From the NCBI GenBank assembly GCA_017432075.1, contig JAFRJV010000033.1, forward strand, positions 20,168 to 84,167: 64,000 nt of DNA, in the 5' to 3' direction. The stretch is from Mogibacterium sp. Lineage in GTDB: Bacteria; Bacillota; Clostridia; Peptostreptococcales; Anaerovoracaceae. Made by a program: the position numbers and the translations under genes. Shown here one piece after another: positions 32,705-41,803 of this stretch. Position 1 is the stretch's first letter. The number at the start of each line of letters is the position of its first letter. The notes beneath the pieces are model-generated. The model did not search any database and was not told where the DNA came from. It was given only the letters and a program-made list of their open reading frames with translations.

Positions 32705-35287
32705 ATGGAACAGTATATAGTTACCGGAATGAGCTGTGCCGCATGTCAGGCACGGGTCGAAAAGGCTGTGTCCAGAGTCGAGGGTGTGGATTCATGCTCG
32801 GTCAGCCTTCTTACAAATACAATGGGAGTTGACGGAAGCGCTTCTCCTGAAGATATCATTCGCGCCGTTACCGACGCAGGCTATGGAGCCAGGCTAAAGG
32901 CAGACGGCACCGCGGAGAGTTCAGCAGGCAGAAGCTTTGCTGCCGATGAAGCCGCCCTTGAAGACAGAGAGACTCCTGTACTTAAAAAGCGTCTTTTAGC
33001 ATCCGTAGGGTTTTTGCTGGTACTGATGTACTTCTCTATGGGACATATGATGTGGGGATGGCCGCTCCCTGCTTTCTTTGAAGGCAATCACATCGCGATG
33101 GGTCTGGTGCAGATGATCCTCGCCGCGATCGTAATGGTCATAAACCAGAAGTTCTTTATCAGCGGGTTCAAAGGCCTTATCCACGGTGCTCCGAACATGG
33201 ACACACTGGTCGCAATGGGCAGTGCTGCCTCATTCTGCTGGAGCACATATGTGCTCTTTGCAATGACAGGAGCGCAGCTTGCAGGAGACAGCGAAGCGGT
33301 CATGAACTATATGCACGGCTTCTATTTTGAGTCTGCCGCCATGATACTTACGCTTATTACCGTCGGCAAGATGCTTGAAGCCAGATCCAAGGGAAAGACT
33401 ACGGATGCACTTAAAAGTCTCATGAAGCTTGCACCTCAGACAGCGGTAGTTGAGCGCGGCGGGATCGAAACGGAGATCCCGGTATCTCAGGTACGTGTCG
33501 GAGATGTATTCCTGGTAAATCCCGGAGAAAACATACCGGTCGACGGCGTAATAGCAGAGGGCAATTCGGCAGTCAACGAAGCTGCTCTTACAGGAGAATC
33601 CATACCTGTCGACAAGCAGCCCGGTGACAGTGTATCTGCAGCAACGACCAACCAGTCGGGATTTATACGCTGCAAGGCGACAAGAGTCGGAGAAGATACG
33701 ACTCTCGCTCAGATCATACGGATGGTGAGCGATGCCGCTGCAACAAAAGCCCCTATTGCAAAGATAGCTGACCGCGTATCCGGAATTTTCGTACCTGTGG
33801 TCATTGGCATCGCACTCGTGACTCTCATGATCTGGCTGGCAGTCGGAAAGGATGCCGGATTTGCTCTTGCCAGAGCCATATCCGTGCTGGTCATTAGCTG
33901 TCCTTGTGCGCTGGGTCTCGCAACACCGGTTGCCATAATGGTAGGAAGCGGCGTGGGAGCACGAAACGGCATTCTCTTCAAGACTGCAGCAGCACTTGAA
34001 GAGACCGGCCGCATAGAAATCGTTGCACTCGACAAAACTGGAACCATCACGGGCGGGGATCCAAAGGTTACAGATGTATTCACCTGCCGCGGAGTATCTA
34101 AAGATGAGCTTCTGACCGTAGCAGCTGCTGTTGAATCAAGGTCCACCCACCCTCTCGCCAAGGCGGTCTCCGAATACATCGGCGGCACCACCCTCAGGAT
34201 CAGCGATTATACAGAGGTCCCGGGGGGAGGCGTCAAGGCATACACATGGGAAGGCTCAAAGGCAGTGAGCATAGCCGGAGGCAACGCAGGTTTTATGACT
34301 GCTAACGGCGTAGCTGCCGGAGATGTTGATCGCCTTCTGAAAGAGACAGCTGAGTTTTCAAACGCAGGCAAGACATCCGTGCTCTTTGAAAAAGCCGGCC
34401 GGCTTCTTGGCCTTATCGCTCTGGCTGATTCGGTAAGAGACGACAGTATTGAGGCCATCAGACAGTTCAGAGATATGGGCATCAGGACCGTCATGCTGAC
34501 AGGCGACAGAAAAAAGACTGCTGACGCCATCGCGTCAGAGGTCGGGGTTGATGAAGTAGTAGCAGAAGTTTTGCCCGGCGGCAAGGAAGACGTCATTCGG
34601 AATCTTATGACTCAGGGCCGGACTGCTATGATAGGCGATGGGATCAACGACGCGCCGGCTCTCACAAGAGCTAATGTGGGCATAGCAATAGGTGCAGGCA
34701 CGGATGTCGCTCTCGATGCCGCAGATGTAGTACTGGTCAACAGCAGGCTTGCCGATGCGGTCAAAGCCGTAAAACTCGGACGCAAGACTCTGAAAAACAT
34801 CCATGAAAACCTTTTCTGGGCATTCTTTTACAATGCTATATGCATACCGGTGGCAGCCGGAGCTTACATAAAACTGTTTGGCTGGGCTCTGAACCCTATG
34901 CTTGGAGCGGCTGCAATGAGCCTCTCGAGCTTCTGTGTGGTCACAAATGCACTCAGACTGAACCTGTTTGATGCCGGGGACAGAGGAAAAGCCGATAAAT
35001 CTTTAAGTTCATCACAGGCAGATGCTGCTGAAGCTGCGCCTGACAATAATACTATCAATGAAAGCGAGGAAAAACTGATGCAGAAGACAATGAAGATCGA
35101 AGGAATGATGTGCCCTCACTGCGAGGCTGCTGTCAAAAAGGCTCTTGAAGCGCTTGAAGGCGTAGAGGCTGCTGATGTAAGCCATGAAGACGGTACTGCT
35201 GTAGTATCGATGTCGGCCGATGTAGCTGATGCCGCACTTAAGGAAGCCGTCGAAGCCAAGGATTATAAGGTTCTCGGAATAGAATAA
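32705..35287 (+). CDS. copA: Copper-exporting P1B-type ATPase with C-terminal CopZ-like domain
   Basis: 860 residues. An N-terminal heavy-metal domain (GMSCAACQ, residues 8-15) is followed by eight membrane helices, the TGES actuator loop near 296, the transport motif CPC at 399-401 in helix 6, the phosphorylation site DKTGT at 443-447, the HP motif STHPLAKAV near 478, and GDGINDAP near 641. After an acidic-polar linker, residues 792-860 form a second metal-binding domain (GMMCPHCEAAVKKAL) that looks like the chaperone CopZ. The enzyme pumps Cu(I) out of the cell. csoR lies 21 bases upstream. Confidence 0.96.
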   Translation: MEQYIVTGMSCAACQARVEKAVSRVEGVDSCSVSLLTNTMGVDGSASPEDIIRAVTDAGYGARLKADGTAESSAGRSFAADEAALEDRETPVLKKRLLASVGFLLVLMYFSMGHMMWGWPLPAFFEGNHIAMGLVQMILAAIVMVINQKFFISGFKGLIHGAPNMDTLVAMGSAASFCWSTYVLFAMTGAQLAGDSEAVMNYMHGFYFESAAMILTLITVGKMLEARSKGKTTDALKSLMKLAPQTAVVERGGIETEIPVSQVRVGDVFLVNPGENIPVDGVIAEGNSAVNEAALTGESIPVDKQPGDSVSAATTNQSGFIRCKATRVGEDTTLAQIIRMVSDAAATKAPIAKIADRVSGIFVPVVIGIALVTLMIWLAVGKDAGFALARAISVLVISCPCALGLATPVAIMVGSGVGARNGILFKTAAALEETGRIEIVALDKTGTITGGDPKVTDVFTCRGVSKDELLTVAAAVESRSTHPLAKAVSEYIGGTTLRISDYTEVPGGGVKAYTWEGSKAVSIAGGNAGFMTANGVAAGDVDRLLKETAEFSNAGKTSVLFEKAGRLLGLIALADSVRDDSIEAIRQFRDMGIRTVMLTGDRKKTADAIASEVGVDEVVAEVLPGGKEDVIRNLMTQGRTAMIGDGINDAPALTRANVGIAIGAGTDVALDAADVVLVNSRLADAVKAVKLGRKTLKNIHENLFWAFFYNAICIPVAAGAYIKLFGWALNPMLGAAAMSLSSFCVVTNALRLNLFDAGDRGKADKSLSSSQADAAEAAPDNNTINESEEKLMQKTMKIEGMMCPHCEAAVKKALEALEGVEAADVSHEDGTAVVSMSADVADAALKEAVEAKDYKVLGIE
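35078..35287 (+). CDS. copZ: Possible internally started CopZ (nested in copA)
   Basis: Within the linker of copA an in-frame ATG at 35078 has GAGGA seven bases upstream. Translation from it would give a free 69-residue chaperone with the CxxC motif MMCPHC near residue 10. This is the length and layout of stand-alone CopZ. Either copA and copZ fused by loss of a stop, or both a fusion and a free chaperone are made. Only the sequence signal is seen; use of this start is inference. Confidence 0.45.
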   Translation: MQKTMKIEGMMCPHCEAAVKKALEALEGVEAADVSHEDGTAVVSMSADVADAALKEAVEAKDYKVLGIE

Positions 35288-35315
35288 CGGTATCTCAATA
35301 CAGAAGCATTATAAA

Positions 35316-35351
35316 AGGCGCTGCCGTCGTTTATTCGTTACGGCTGCGCCT
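35316..35351 (+). terminator. Terminator of the copper operon
   Basis: Stem AGGCGC-T-GCCGT / ACGGC-T-GCGCCT with a 12-base loop, then CTTTAT. It separates copA from the convergent aldolase-like gene. Confidence 0.75.
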
Positions 35352-35366
35352 CTTTATGTGTAATGA

Positions 35367-36389
35367 TCAGGCCTCAGCAAGCACTGCTATATCCTCTTCG
35401 GTCGTTGACCAGCTTGTAGCCAGTCTCACTATAGTGTGAGTATCGTCGTATATTCCCCAGCGGTCAAATATGACAGTCTTTCCGAGTTTGTTCATCTCCT
35501 CTTCAGTCATGAGTATGAGCTGCTGGTTTGTCGGCGAGTCCATGTAGACTTTCCAGCCTTTCTCCCTGATGATCTCCTTTACACGCTCAGCCATATCTAT
35601 CGCATGGCGGCTGATCTTAAAGTACAGATCATCCGTAAACAGCGTATCAAACTGTATGCCGAGCAGTCTTCCCTTTGCAAGGAGCGCGCCCCTTTTCTTG
35701 ACCGATGTCATGAAATGAGGCGGTCTGTTGTTCTTTGTGAAAACGACAGCTTCACCGCACAGGGCTCCTACTTTTGTTCCTCCTATATAGAACACATCGA
35801 CAAGCCTTGCTATATCTTCCAGCGTGAGATCCGATCCATTGCTCATGAGTCCGTATCCGAGTCTTGCACCGTCAAGGTAAAGCGGCATTTCATATTCATG
35901 GCACAGGGCTGAGAGTTCTTCGAGCTCAGCCTTACTGTATAATGTGCCCGGCTCCGTAGGATGCGAGATATATATCATTCCTGGGAATACCATGTGTTCG
36001 TTGGTCACATCATTGTAAAAATTCTTCAGAAATGCCCTTACCGCGCCGGCTTCAAGCTTGCCGTCCTTTGCAGGCAGCTGAAGTACTTTGTGACCTGTGA
36101 ATTCGATGGCTCCCGATTCGTGTACACTCACGTGCCCGCTGTCAGCCGCTATTACGCCCTCCCAGTCCCTGAGCATGGTTGAGATGACAACAGCATTGGT
36201 CTGTGTGCCTCCTACGAGGAATTCGACTTCCGCATCAGGGCAGCCGCAGGCAGCTTTGATCTTTTCCTTTGCAGCCGCAGTGTAATGATCCATGCCATAG
36301 CCCGGAAGAGATTCCATATTTGTCTCCGCCAGCCTCTTCAGTATTTCCGGATGTGCGCCCGCAATATAATCACATTCAAACGAAACCAT
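35367..36389 (-). CDS. ltaE: Low-specificity threonine aldolase / beta-eliminating lyase family
   Basis: 340 residues, fold-type I PLP enzyme. The start FECDYIAGAHPEILKRLAET, the glycine-rich FLVGGTQTNAVVI, YISHPTEPGTLYS, the PLP-binding Asp in LYLDGARLGYGL and the lysine in YIGGTKVGALCGEAV fit the threonine aldolase group. It would cleave threonine or allo-threonine to glycine and acetaldehyde, but relatives with other beta-hydroxy amino acid substrates exist. The gene is probably monocistronic or co-transcribed with the flavoprotein 15 bases upstream. Confidence 0.85.
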   Translation of the reverse strand: MVSFECDYIAGAHPEILKRLAETNMESLPGYGMDHYTAAAKEKIKAACGCPDAEVEFLVGGTQTNAVVISTMLRDWEGVIAADSGHVSVHESGAIEFTGHKVLQLPAKDGKLEAGAVRAFLKNFYNDVTNEHMVFPGMIYISHPTEPGTLYSKAELEELSALCHEYEMPLYLDGARLGYGLMSNGSDLTLEDIARLVDVFYIGGTKVGALCGEAVVFTKNNRPPHFMTSVKKRGALLAKGRLLGIQFDTLFTDDLYFKISRHAIDMAERVKEIIREKGWKVYMDSPTNQQLILMTEEEMNKLGKTVIFDRWGIYDDTHTIVRLATSWSTTEEDIAVLAEA

Positions 36390-36404
36390 GTTATCTCCTT
36401 TTGA

Positions 36405-37589
36405 TCATTCTTTATTATCCTTCAGATCATCTGCCGCTGCTGCTGCAGTGGACCAGCATAGCTGCAGGTTGTATCCGCCTGTTATACCGTCAGCATCGAT
36501 CGATTCGCCTATCGCATAAAGCCCTTCATGGGCCTTGATGCGCATCGTTTTCATATCGATCTCTTCAAGTGATACTCCTCCGGCAGTGACCATGCCGTGC
36601 TCATCCACTCCGCTGACTATGAAATCGTCCTGATTCAGGAATGATGCCAGCACATTGGTCCTCACATCGCCCAGCAAACCTCTCGAGCGTTCACGGAGGA
36701 TGCGCTGCATACGCCTAGGGAGTTCATGAAGCTCCTTGTTATAGCAAAGTCTGATCAGCTCTCCGGGCTCTACGTATTTTGAAATATTGAGTATCACCGG
36801 ACCCGAAAGGCCCTCGTGAGTAAACAGCAGATCGCCCTTCATGCGCGCAGCCTTTCCCTTGCAGGTGTATGCCGCATCACTGCTGAATGCTATCACGGTA
36901 ACATCCGGGACCGAGATCCCCGAAAGCTCGGCATAAGGATAGTTCTCAACATATACAGGTGACAGAGCCGGTCTCGGTTCGTTGATATCGATACCGATGT
37001 CCTCAAGTATTTCCAGCATGGATCCGTCAGATCCGGTCTCCGGATAAGTTATCCCGCCGGAAGCTATAACGACTTTTTTCGCCCGCAGCTCATATCCGTT
37101 TATCAGAGTTATCTCCCACGAGCCGTCCTTTCTCAGGCCGCTCACCCTGGCATCCGTCTCTATCTGCCATCCGTTCAGAGAAGCTTCTCCGAGCAGAACA
37201 TCCAGTACATCACGTGCTTTCATCGATGCCGGAAAAATGCGTCCCTCATTGTCGATCCCATTGGATCCATATGATGGTTCAACAGGATCACCATTTTCAT
37301 CTGCAAGCTCTACTCCATGCTCCGTAAGCCATCTTGCCAGATCCAGATTGCTGTGTCTGTAAAGGCAGCGCCTCAGAGCCTGACCCTCGTTGCCATATGC
37401 ATATACGAAATCCTTGACGGATCCTCCATGCGTTATATTACAGTGTCCGCCGCCGCTCATGAGCAGCTTGCTTCCGATGCAAGACGAGCCCTCGAGGATG
37501 ATACCCCGAGAGCCCTCCATATCCAGATTTGCTGCCAGCATCAGACCCGAAGCGCCGGCTCCGATTATTGCTATATCATAAATCATCAT
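36405..37589 (-). CDS. HI0933/BaiN family NAD(P)/FAD-dependent oxidoreductase
   Basis: 394 residues. FAD-binding start YDIAIIGAGASGLMLAANL, the family-specific SKLLMSGGGHCNITH, the NADPH-like loop KKVVIASGGITYPETGSDG, and the C-terminal TAGGVSLEEIDMKTM followed by GLYAIGESIDADGITGGYN. The family includes the bile-acid flavoprotein BaiN, but most members have no known substrate. The ribosome site is weak (AGGA about 17 bases upstream), and the gene follows the PTS EIIC by 17 bases. Function here is unknown. Confidence 0.88.
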   Translation of the reverse strand: MMIYDIAIIGAGASGLMLAANLDMEGSRGIILEGSSCIGSKLLMSGGGHCNITHGGSVKDFVYAYGNEGQALRRCLYRHSNLDLARWLTEHGVELADENGDPVEPSYGSNGIDNEGRIFPASMKARDVLDVLLGEASLNGWQIETDARVSGLRKDGSWEITLINGYELRAKKVVIASGGITYPETGSDGSMLEILEDIGIDINEPRPALSPVYVENYPYAELSGISVPDVTVIAFSSDAAYTCKGKAARMKGDLLFTHEGLSGPVILNISKYVEPGELIRLCYNKELHELPRRMQRILRERSRGLLGDVRTNVLASFLNQDDFIVSGVDEHGMVTAGGVSLEEIDMKTMRIKAHEGLYAIGESIDADGITGGYNLQLCWSTAAAAADDLKDNKE

Positions 37590-37606
37590 GATCGTTGTTT
37601 ATTTTC

Positions 37607-38701
37607 CTAAATAGTGAGATCGCCGTCTTTAACCCATCCAAGCTTGCGGCATCCCATGTTGATCAGCGGAGCAAGCACTGCAGGAAGCACGAAGCAGACG
37701 AGTATCAGTCCGAGCCAGTCCATGCCTGTGATCGCTGCCTTGGCTCCCGATGCGACATCATTGACCCATCCCGAGTATACGCCTATCTGTCCGACGAATC
37801 CGCATGTCCCCATGCCGCTCGATACAGGAGCTCCGTTCATCTGAAGCTTGAACACGCATGTCGCGATCGGTCCGGTAATTGCCGAGGCAAGTGTAGGTGC
37901 TATCCAGATGCGCGGATTCTTTACGATATTTCCCATCTGAAGCATCGATGTACCGATACCCTGGCTGATGAGACCGCCCCACTTGTTTTCAGGGAATGAC
38001 ATTACCGCGAAGCCTACCATCTGTGCGCAGCAGCCTGCTACTGCAGCTCCTCCCGCAAGACCTACCAGTCCGAGGGCTGCGCAGATCGCCGCAGATGATA
38101 TAGGCAGAGTCAGAGCCATTCCTACGATAACCGATACGAGTATTCCCATCATGAACGGTCTGAGCTCGGTCGCCCACATTATAAGGTTTCCTACCTTCAT
38201 TGCAGCAGCACCGAGTCCCGGTGCCCACCATGCAGCAAGCGCAATGCCTACGCCTATGGTAACAAGCGGAACCACGAGTATGTCTATTTTCGTCTCACCT
38301 GCAACGGCCTTGCCGAATTCAGCTGCGATGATGGCGACAATGAGTACGGCAAGTGGTCCGCCCGCCCCTCCGAGAGCATTGGTCGCAAAGCCGACAGTCG
38401 CAAGCGAGAACAGCACCAGATTAGGACACTTCAGCGCGTATCCGATGGCGATCGCCATTGCAGGGCCCGTCATCGCAACAGCAAGCCCTCCTACTGTGTA
38501 GTCAGCTCCGCCTATGGTGCAGACCGGATTTGTCAGAAATCCGATGTTGAACTGCGTACCTAACGTATTGATAATTGTACCGATGAGCAGCGAGCAGAAA
38601 AGGCCCTGCGCCATCGCAGAAAGTGCATCGATACCGTAACGCTTGGCGCTTATCTCAATATTCTTGCGCTCAAGGAATGCTTTAACGGAACCCTTTGTCA
38701 T
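37607..38701 (-). CDS. PTS sugar transporter subunit IIC, orphan type
   Basis: 364 residues from the ATG at 38701, chosen because GGGAG stands six bases upstream; an ATG at 38713 is in frame. It is very hydrophobic with about ten membrane helices, rich in Gly and Ala, and has the EIIC_2-type segments GIDALSAMAQGLFCSLLIGT and SSGMGTCGFVGQIGVYSG. No EIIA or EIIB gene is adjacent, as is common for this stand-alone family. Sugar specificity and even PTS dependence are uncertain. Confidence 0.85.
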   Translation of the reverse strand: MTKGSVKAFLERKNIEISAKRYGIDALSAMAQGLFCSLLIGTIINTLGTQFNIGFLTNPVCTIGGADYTVGGLAVAMTGPAMAIAIGYALKCPNLVLFSLATVGFATNALGGAGGPLAVLIVAIIAAEFGKAVAGETKIDILVVPLVTIGVGIALAAWWAPGLGAAAMKVGNLIMWATELRPFMMGILVSVIVGMALTLPISSAAICAALGLVGLAGGAAVAGCCAQMVGFAVMSFPENKWGGLISQGIGTSMLQMGNIVKNPRIWIAPTLASAITGPIATCVFKLQMNGAPVSSGMGTCGFVGQIGVYSGWVNDVASGAKAAITGMDWLGLILVCFVLPAVLAPLINMGCRKLGWVKDGDLTI

Positions 38702-38714
38702 TTTTTCTCCCATC

Positions 38715-38730
38715 TTATATAATTATATAA
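38715..38730. promoter_or_regulatory. 16-bp AT palindrome upstream of EIIC
   Basis: TTATATAATTATATAA is a perfect palindrome. It lies just before the EIIC ribosome site in the control region shared with the divergent mltG gene. It could be a -10 region or a repressor site. Confidence 0.4.
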
Positions 38731-38851
38731 ATAGTTTAAGTAGTTAAACGGCGTTGCCGCAGAGATGAAACCTTTCTGTCTGTGCCGCCGCATACTTAGT
38801 GTATTATATCACAACGAAACGATTTAATAAATGAACGAAAGGGGTTGGCTA

Positions 38852-40015
38852 ATGAGTCGTGTAGAACGTGCAGAAGCCAGAGATGAAAGAGCTGCCAGGC
38901 AGGCTGCCGCAGAAATGCAGCAGGCTAAGGCTCAGAAAACCGTAAAGAAAAAGAAGAAAGGCGGCTGCGGATGCCTGGTGCTGCTGATACTCGTGCTGGC
39001 GATCCTCGTCGGAGCCGGTGGCTATTATACACTCGGCCTCAGACCAGTGGATCCGGGCAGCGAAGAGAAGATCACAGTTGAGATCCCAAACGGAAGCGGA
39101 GCTTCGGCAATAGTCGAGATACTCGATGAAGCCGGACTGGTAAAGAACAAATTCTGTGCCAAGGTAAACAGCAGGATAGGCGGTTATAACGATCTTCAGG
39201 CAAACACTTACATTTTAAGTCCGTCAATGTCATTCAATGAGATCATGACCATCATCAACGAAGGGACCTTTGAGTATATCTCGAAGGAATCGGTCGAAGT
39301 AAAGGACGGCGCAAGACTTCAGCAGGTCGCAGAAGCGATAGCAGAGCAGCTGCCGTATACAGCTGATGAGATCCTTGCAAAGTGGTCCGATAAGGAATAT
39401 CTTAACCATCTGATCGACAAATACTGGTTCCTGACCGATGACATCCTTGATAAAGACATAATGTATCCTCTCGAAGGGTATCTGTATGCAGACACATACT
39501 TTGTAACGACTGACAATTCCGACATAGAGGGATTCACCGAGATGTGTCTTGACAGGATGGATGAAGTTCTGACCGAGCGCAAGGATGCAATCGAGGCTTC
39601 AGGATTCTCGGTGCATGAGCTTCTGACGCTGACTTCCATAGTCACAAAGGAAGCGACTGCTGACGACCAGGCCGGAGTTGCCGGTGTATTCATGAACAGA
39701 CTCGACAACGGTATGTCACTGGGATCTGACGTAACAGTATGCTACATCTTCCAGGAGGACCGAGTCGATCTCAAGGTCAGCCAGCTTGAAAGCACCAATC
39801 CGTACAATACGCGTAAGTTTGCCGGTCTCCCTCCTGGGCCTATCTGCCAGGTCGTAAGCGACGCGATCGATGCAACACTCAACTATGAGAAACACGACTA
39901 TCTGTTCTTCATCGCCGACGAGGATGGAATAGTCCGTTACAGCAAGGATCAGGCCGGACATGAAAGCAATATCGATGAGCACGGTCTTGTAAAGGACGAA
40001 GACGAAGAAGGTTAA
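38852..40015 (+). CDS. mltG: Endolytic transglycosylase MltG
   Basis: 387 residues: a basic, Gln- and Lys-rich cytoplasmic start, a single membrane anchor after KKKKGGCGC (about residues 42-60), then a LysM-like region and the YceG catalytic domain. The catalytic Glu is in SIVTKEATADD, followed by VAGVFMNRL and GLPPGPI. It cuts nascent peptidoglycan glycan strands and helps set their length. AAAGGGG lies nine bases before the ATG at 38852. It stands alone between divergent EIIC and a strong terminator. Confidence 0.95.
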   Translation: MSRVERAEARDERAARQAAAEMQQAKAQKTVKKKKKGGCGCLVLLILVLAILVGAGGYYTLGLRPVDPGSEEKITVEIPNGSGASAIVEILDEAGLVKNKFCAKVNSRIGGYNDLQANTYILSPSMSFNEIMTIINEGTFEYISKESVEVKDGARLQQVAEAIAEQLPYTADEILAKWSDKEYLNHLIDKYWFLTDDILDKDIMYPLEGYLYADTYFVTTDNSDIEGFTEMCLDRMDEVLTERKDAIEASGFSVHELLTLTSIVTKEATADDQAGVAGVFMNRLDNGMSLGSDVTVCYIFQEDRVDLKVSQLESTNPYNTRKFAGLPPGPICQVVSDAIDATLNYEKHDYLFFIADEDGIVRYSKDQAGHESNIDEHGLVKDEDEEG

Positions 40016-40043
40016 CCAAAGCCTCTCAAATGAAGCAACAAAA

Positions 40044-40075
40044 AACCTCCGCGGATCACCGCGGAGGTTTCTTTA
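40044..40075 (+). terminator. Bidirectional terminator mltG / Nudix
   Basis: Perfect 11-bp stem AACCTCCGCGG / CCGCGGAGGTT with a four-base loop and T-rich tail on the plus strand. The minus-strand Nudix gene also ends here. Confidence 0.92.
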
Positions 40076-40567
40076 TTTTCTTATAACCGTGCAGCTTTCG
40101 CCTGCATACTGCAGCCGCATGTTTATTTCTTTTGTTCCTCTCAGCAGCTCCGTAAGGAATGCTCTGTCCCCTTCCCAGGCCGGAAGATCCAGCATCTTAT
40201 CATGCGGCACCCAGACAAGCTCTCCTTCTCTGCATTCCGGCGGATCATAACTGCCGGTCTCCTCAAATATACGGGCAGCCTCTTCATCATCCGGCACAAA
40301 GTCAGAAGAAGAATACAGATACATGTCCTCATCCTCGTATTCGTCCGATCTGAACTCTATCACACCGTGGAACACCCATGTTCTCAACCGGAGGCCTGTT
40401 TCTTCAAGGACTTCGCGGACTACGCACTCATCAGGGGTCTCGCCTTCCTCGACCTTTCCGCCGGGACTGATCCATTTACCCTCGTTCATGTCCCCGGGTT
40501 TGCGGTCACGGAAAAGCATCAGCCAGCTGCCGTTATTCTTTATGTAGCATATAGTTGATTTTTTCAT
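40073..40567 (-). CDS. Nudix hydrolase, MutT-like
   Basis: 164 residues from the ATG at 40567; 40576 is an alternative, and neither has a clear ribosome site. The Nudix box is present: GGKVEEGETPDECVVREVLE then ETGL, with the catalytic REVLEET. The N-terminus MKKSTICYIKNNGSWLML is that of the clostridial 8-oxo-dGTP diphosphatase group, so nucleotide-pool cleaning is likely. It follows the K+ channel gene after a hairpin that encloses the channel's stop codon. Confidence 0.9.
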   Translation of the reverse strand: MKKSTICYIKNNGSWLMLFRDRKPGDMNEGKWISPGGKVEEGETPDECVVREVLEETGLRLRTWVFHGVIEFRSDEYEDEDMYLYSSSDFVPDDEEAARIFEETGSYDPPECREGELVWVPHDKMLDLPAWEGDRAFLTELLRGTKEINMRLQYAGESCTVIRK

Positions 40568-40584
40568 TGATCTCATAATGATGT

Positions 40585-40606
40585 GAGCCGCCTAGAAAAG
40601 CGGCTC
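40585..40606 (-). other. Hairpin enclosing the K+ channel stop codon
   Basis: Perfect 7-bp stem GAGCCGC / GCGGCTC, whose loop contains the TAG of the channel gene. No T-tract follows on the minus strand, so it is more likely an RNA-stability or coupling element than a terminator. Confidence 0.55.
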
Positions 40607-41803
40607 CTTCATGTATTTTCTTAAGTTTTCCTTGGTGTAGATGAGCACCTTGTCGCCTTCAATCAGGACCAGATCCCCTTCCGGTTTTATCGTTCTGCCG
40701 TCCCTTTCGACAAGGACGATGAATGTCTGCCGGGAAATATCCAGATCCTTGATTTTTTGATTGTTCCACGGATGATTTCTGCCAAGGATGACTTCCTTTA
40801 CGTCTTCAAGCATGCCCTCTGTTGCGGATTCCGCACAGATTATCAACTTGTCGCCCAGTAGTATTTCTATGTCTCCTCTTGGAACAAGGGTATCGCCGTC
40901 TCTGATGATCAGCGCGATTATCGAACCGCTCGGCATGGCTACTTCACTGATGGTCTTGCCTATCCATGCATCGCCCGGATCTATAGATGCCTTGATGAAA
41001 CGGACGTCTTTTTCCTGCTCTATATCCGCAAGACGGGTCGCCAGCTGATACTCTTCAACGAATCCTGCGGAGATGATGCCCGTAGGGATCGCAACGAGTC
41101 CGACACCCAGGAATGTGATTATTATTCCGAGGAACTGCCCCATAGGAGTTATCGGATAAATGTCGCCGTAGCCTACCGTGAGCAGAGTCGATGTCGCCCA
41201 CCATACACCCGAGAATGCGTTTTTAAATACATCAGGCTGCGTTTCATGCTCGACGCTGTACATACACAAGCTCGATGCCAGGATCAGGAGAATGATGACA
41301 AATACCGACGCCAGAAGCTGTGTCTTCTTTTTCGAAAGTACATTTCCGATCAGCGACAGCGAATCGGAGTATGCATTGATCCTGAAAAGCCTGAAGATCC
41401 TGACCACTCTCAGCATGCGGAACACTGCGGCTCCTGCCGGGAAGAATGTCGGCATGTAGTGCGGCAGGAATGACAGCAGATCTATGATGCCGTATCCCGA
41501 AGTCACATACCTTCCCATTGCCTTGCCGGCAGAGTATCCCTTGTACTGCTGCTGTGCGGTGATAAGCCTGAGAACATAATCTATCGCAAAGAAGATAACC
41601 GTGATCTCGTCAACATAATCAAATAAAAGGCCATACTTTGCCTCCAGGTTGTCAAAAGTCGAGGCAAAGGCACAGGCGAGATTGGCAATCAGTGCCAGAG
41701 TGCTGAATATATCATAGAACTGGTTCAGCCTGCTGTCAGTCACTCCGGTCGAGACCATTGCAAACAGCTTTTTTTGAGTTTTTTCCCAGCTGCTGTCTTT
41801 CAT
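40592..41803 (-). CDS. Voltage-gated-type K+ channel with two RCK-C/TrkA-C domains
   Basis: 403 residues. A six-helix ion-transport module holds an S4-like segment (FRMLRVVRIFRLFR, about 128-141) and the selectivity filter TVGYGD at 209-214. Two cytoplasmic TrkA-C domains follow from about 265 (EVAMPSGSIIALIIRDGDTL and QTFIVLVERDGRTIKPEGD). It would conduct potassium across the membrane. TrkA-C domains are known c-di-AMP receptors in several K+ transporters, and cdaA is also in this window, but binding here is only an inference. The gene abuts the cyclophilin gene directly. Confidence 0.93.
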   Translation of the reverse strand: MKDSSWEKTQKKLFAMVSTGVTDSRLNQFYDIFSTLALIANLACAFASTFDNLEAKYGLLFDYVDEITVIFFAIDYVLRLITAQQQYKGYSAGKAMGRYVTSGYGIIDLLSFLPHYMPTFFPAGAAVFRMLRVVRIFRLFRINAYSDSLSLIGNVLSKKKTQLLASVFVIILLILASSLCMYSVEHETQPDVFKNAFSGVWWATSTLLTVGYGDIYPITPMGQFLGIIITFLGVGLVAIPTGIISAGFVEEYQLATRLADIEQEKDVRFIKASIDPGDAWIGKTISEVAMPSGSIIALIIRDGDTLVPRGDIEILLGDKLIICAESATEGMLEDVKEVILGRNHPWNNQKIKDLDISRQTFIVLVERDGRTIKPEGDLVLIEGDKVLIYTKENLRKYMKEPLF

